A stretch of 64,000 bases of DNA, from assembly GCA_965207945.1 (NCBI GenBank), contig OZ242303.1:1054001-1118000 (forward strand), given 5' to 3'. This DNA is from JAAOII01 sp965207945. Lineage in GTDB: Bacteria; Pseudomonadota; Gammaproteobacteria; CBDBNL01; JAAOII01. Below, one piece after another: positions 63,763 to 64,000 of the stretch (positions are counted from its first letter, which is position 1; the number at the start of each line of letters is the position of its first letter). The notes beneath the pieces are model-generated. The model had not been told where the DNA came from. It saw nothing but the letters and a program-made list of their open reading frames with translations, and made no database searches. A program made the translations under genes and the position numbers.

Positions 63763-64000
63763 CTATATGACTTCTGGGGTATTCCCCGGCAAATAAGGAC
63801 GCAATGACTCTGGAATACGCACATTACCATCTTTGGTTTGATAATTTTCTAGCACCGCAATAAGAGTTCTGCCTACCGCTAATCCTGAACCATTGAGGGC
63901 GTGTACTGGTTCTGTTTTTCCTTTTTTGCCTTTAACCCCAGTATCAGGTAACCAACGTGCCTGCATTCTCCTAGCTTGAAAGTCGCGACAATTACTACAG
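63763..64000 (-). CDS. serS: Seryl-tRNA synthetase, C-terminal end
   Basis: The frame is open to the window edge, so only the last ~79 residues are seen. They carry the class II motif 3 approach CSNCRDFQARRMQARW and the end HALNGSGLAVGRTLIAVLENYQ with Arg of motif 3, followed by the usual short tail. The rest of the gene lies beyond base 64000. Confidence 0.95.
   Translation of the reverse strand, partial: CSNCRDFQARRMQARWLPDTGVKGKKGKTEPVHALNGSGLAVGRTLIAVLENYQTKDGNVRIPESLRPYLPGNTPEVI

Overview
The window is 64 kb of AT-rich DNA from a Gram-negative proteobacterium. Lipoproteins with classical lipoboxes, MltD, TrkA, YfhL-type ferredoxin, HemC/HemD, HprA and UbiH point to a gammaproteobacterium, although DksA has lost zinc ligands in a way better known from alphaproteobacteria. 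A complete taurine-dissimilation pathway, a giant adhesin/protease-like lipoprotein and a decaying, duplicated polysaccharide locus would suit a marine or animal-associated (for example sponge-symbiotic) lineage. That placement is inference, not something the sequence proves.

Region 1 (1-33 kb) is mainly housekeeping: the end of a DUF1624-like membrane protein, an AddA/RecB-like helicase-nuclease, apbC/mrp, dcd, yejB convergent with mltD-yejA, and a glycerate dehydrogenase. An 8.3-kb gene follows for a 2758-residue lipoprotein built of two diverged copies of the same ~1300-residue metzincin/cadherin-like/GLUG unit. Then come the glycine-cleavage operon gcvT-gcvH-gcvP, trkA-uvrC, hemC-hemD with a 2[4Fe-4S] ferredoxin, uvrB and an unrecognised lipoprotein.

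Region 2 (33.3-46 kb) is a nucleotide-sugar/polysaccharide locus. It has RfbF (two copies, identical proteins), an RfbG-like 4,6-dehydratase, an RfbH/E1-like dehydrase with His in place of the PLP lysine, an abequose/paratose-synthase-like reductase, a further SDR (two copies), two family-2 glycosyltransferases and two FkbM-type methyltransferases (one of them beyond the taurine genes). Together they suggest a 3,6-dideoxyhexose-type sugar made from CDP-glucose. The locus has been repeatedly duplicated and deleted: I find remnants of rfbF, rfbG, SDR and glycosyltransferase genes, and a chimeric joint between the first 52 codons of ald and a decayed reductase gene.

Region 3 (46-57 kb) is a complete taurine module. 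TauA-TauB-TauC import taurine, Tpa converts it to sulfoacetaldehyde, Ald regenerates pyruvate and releases ammonium, Xsc yields acetyl phosphate plus sulfite, and Pta makes acetyl-CoA. An MFS transporter precedes ald and has a near-identical second copy 7.6 kb upstream. A strong stem-loop lies between tauA and tauB.

Region 4 (57-64 kb) holds a system II cytochrome c maturation operon (TPR protein, ResB-CcsA fusion, TlpA/DsbE-like thioredoxin), an atypical dksA, tRNA-Glu(UUC), a UbiH-family hydroxylase and the 3' end of serS. No insertion sequence, integrase, CRISPR array or rRNA was seen, and no gene-free gap exceeds about 250 bases.
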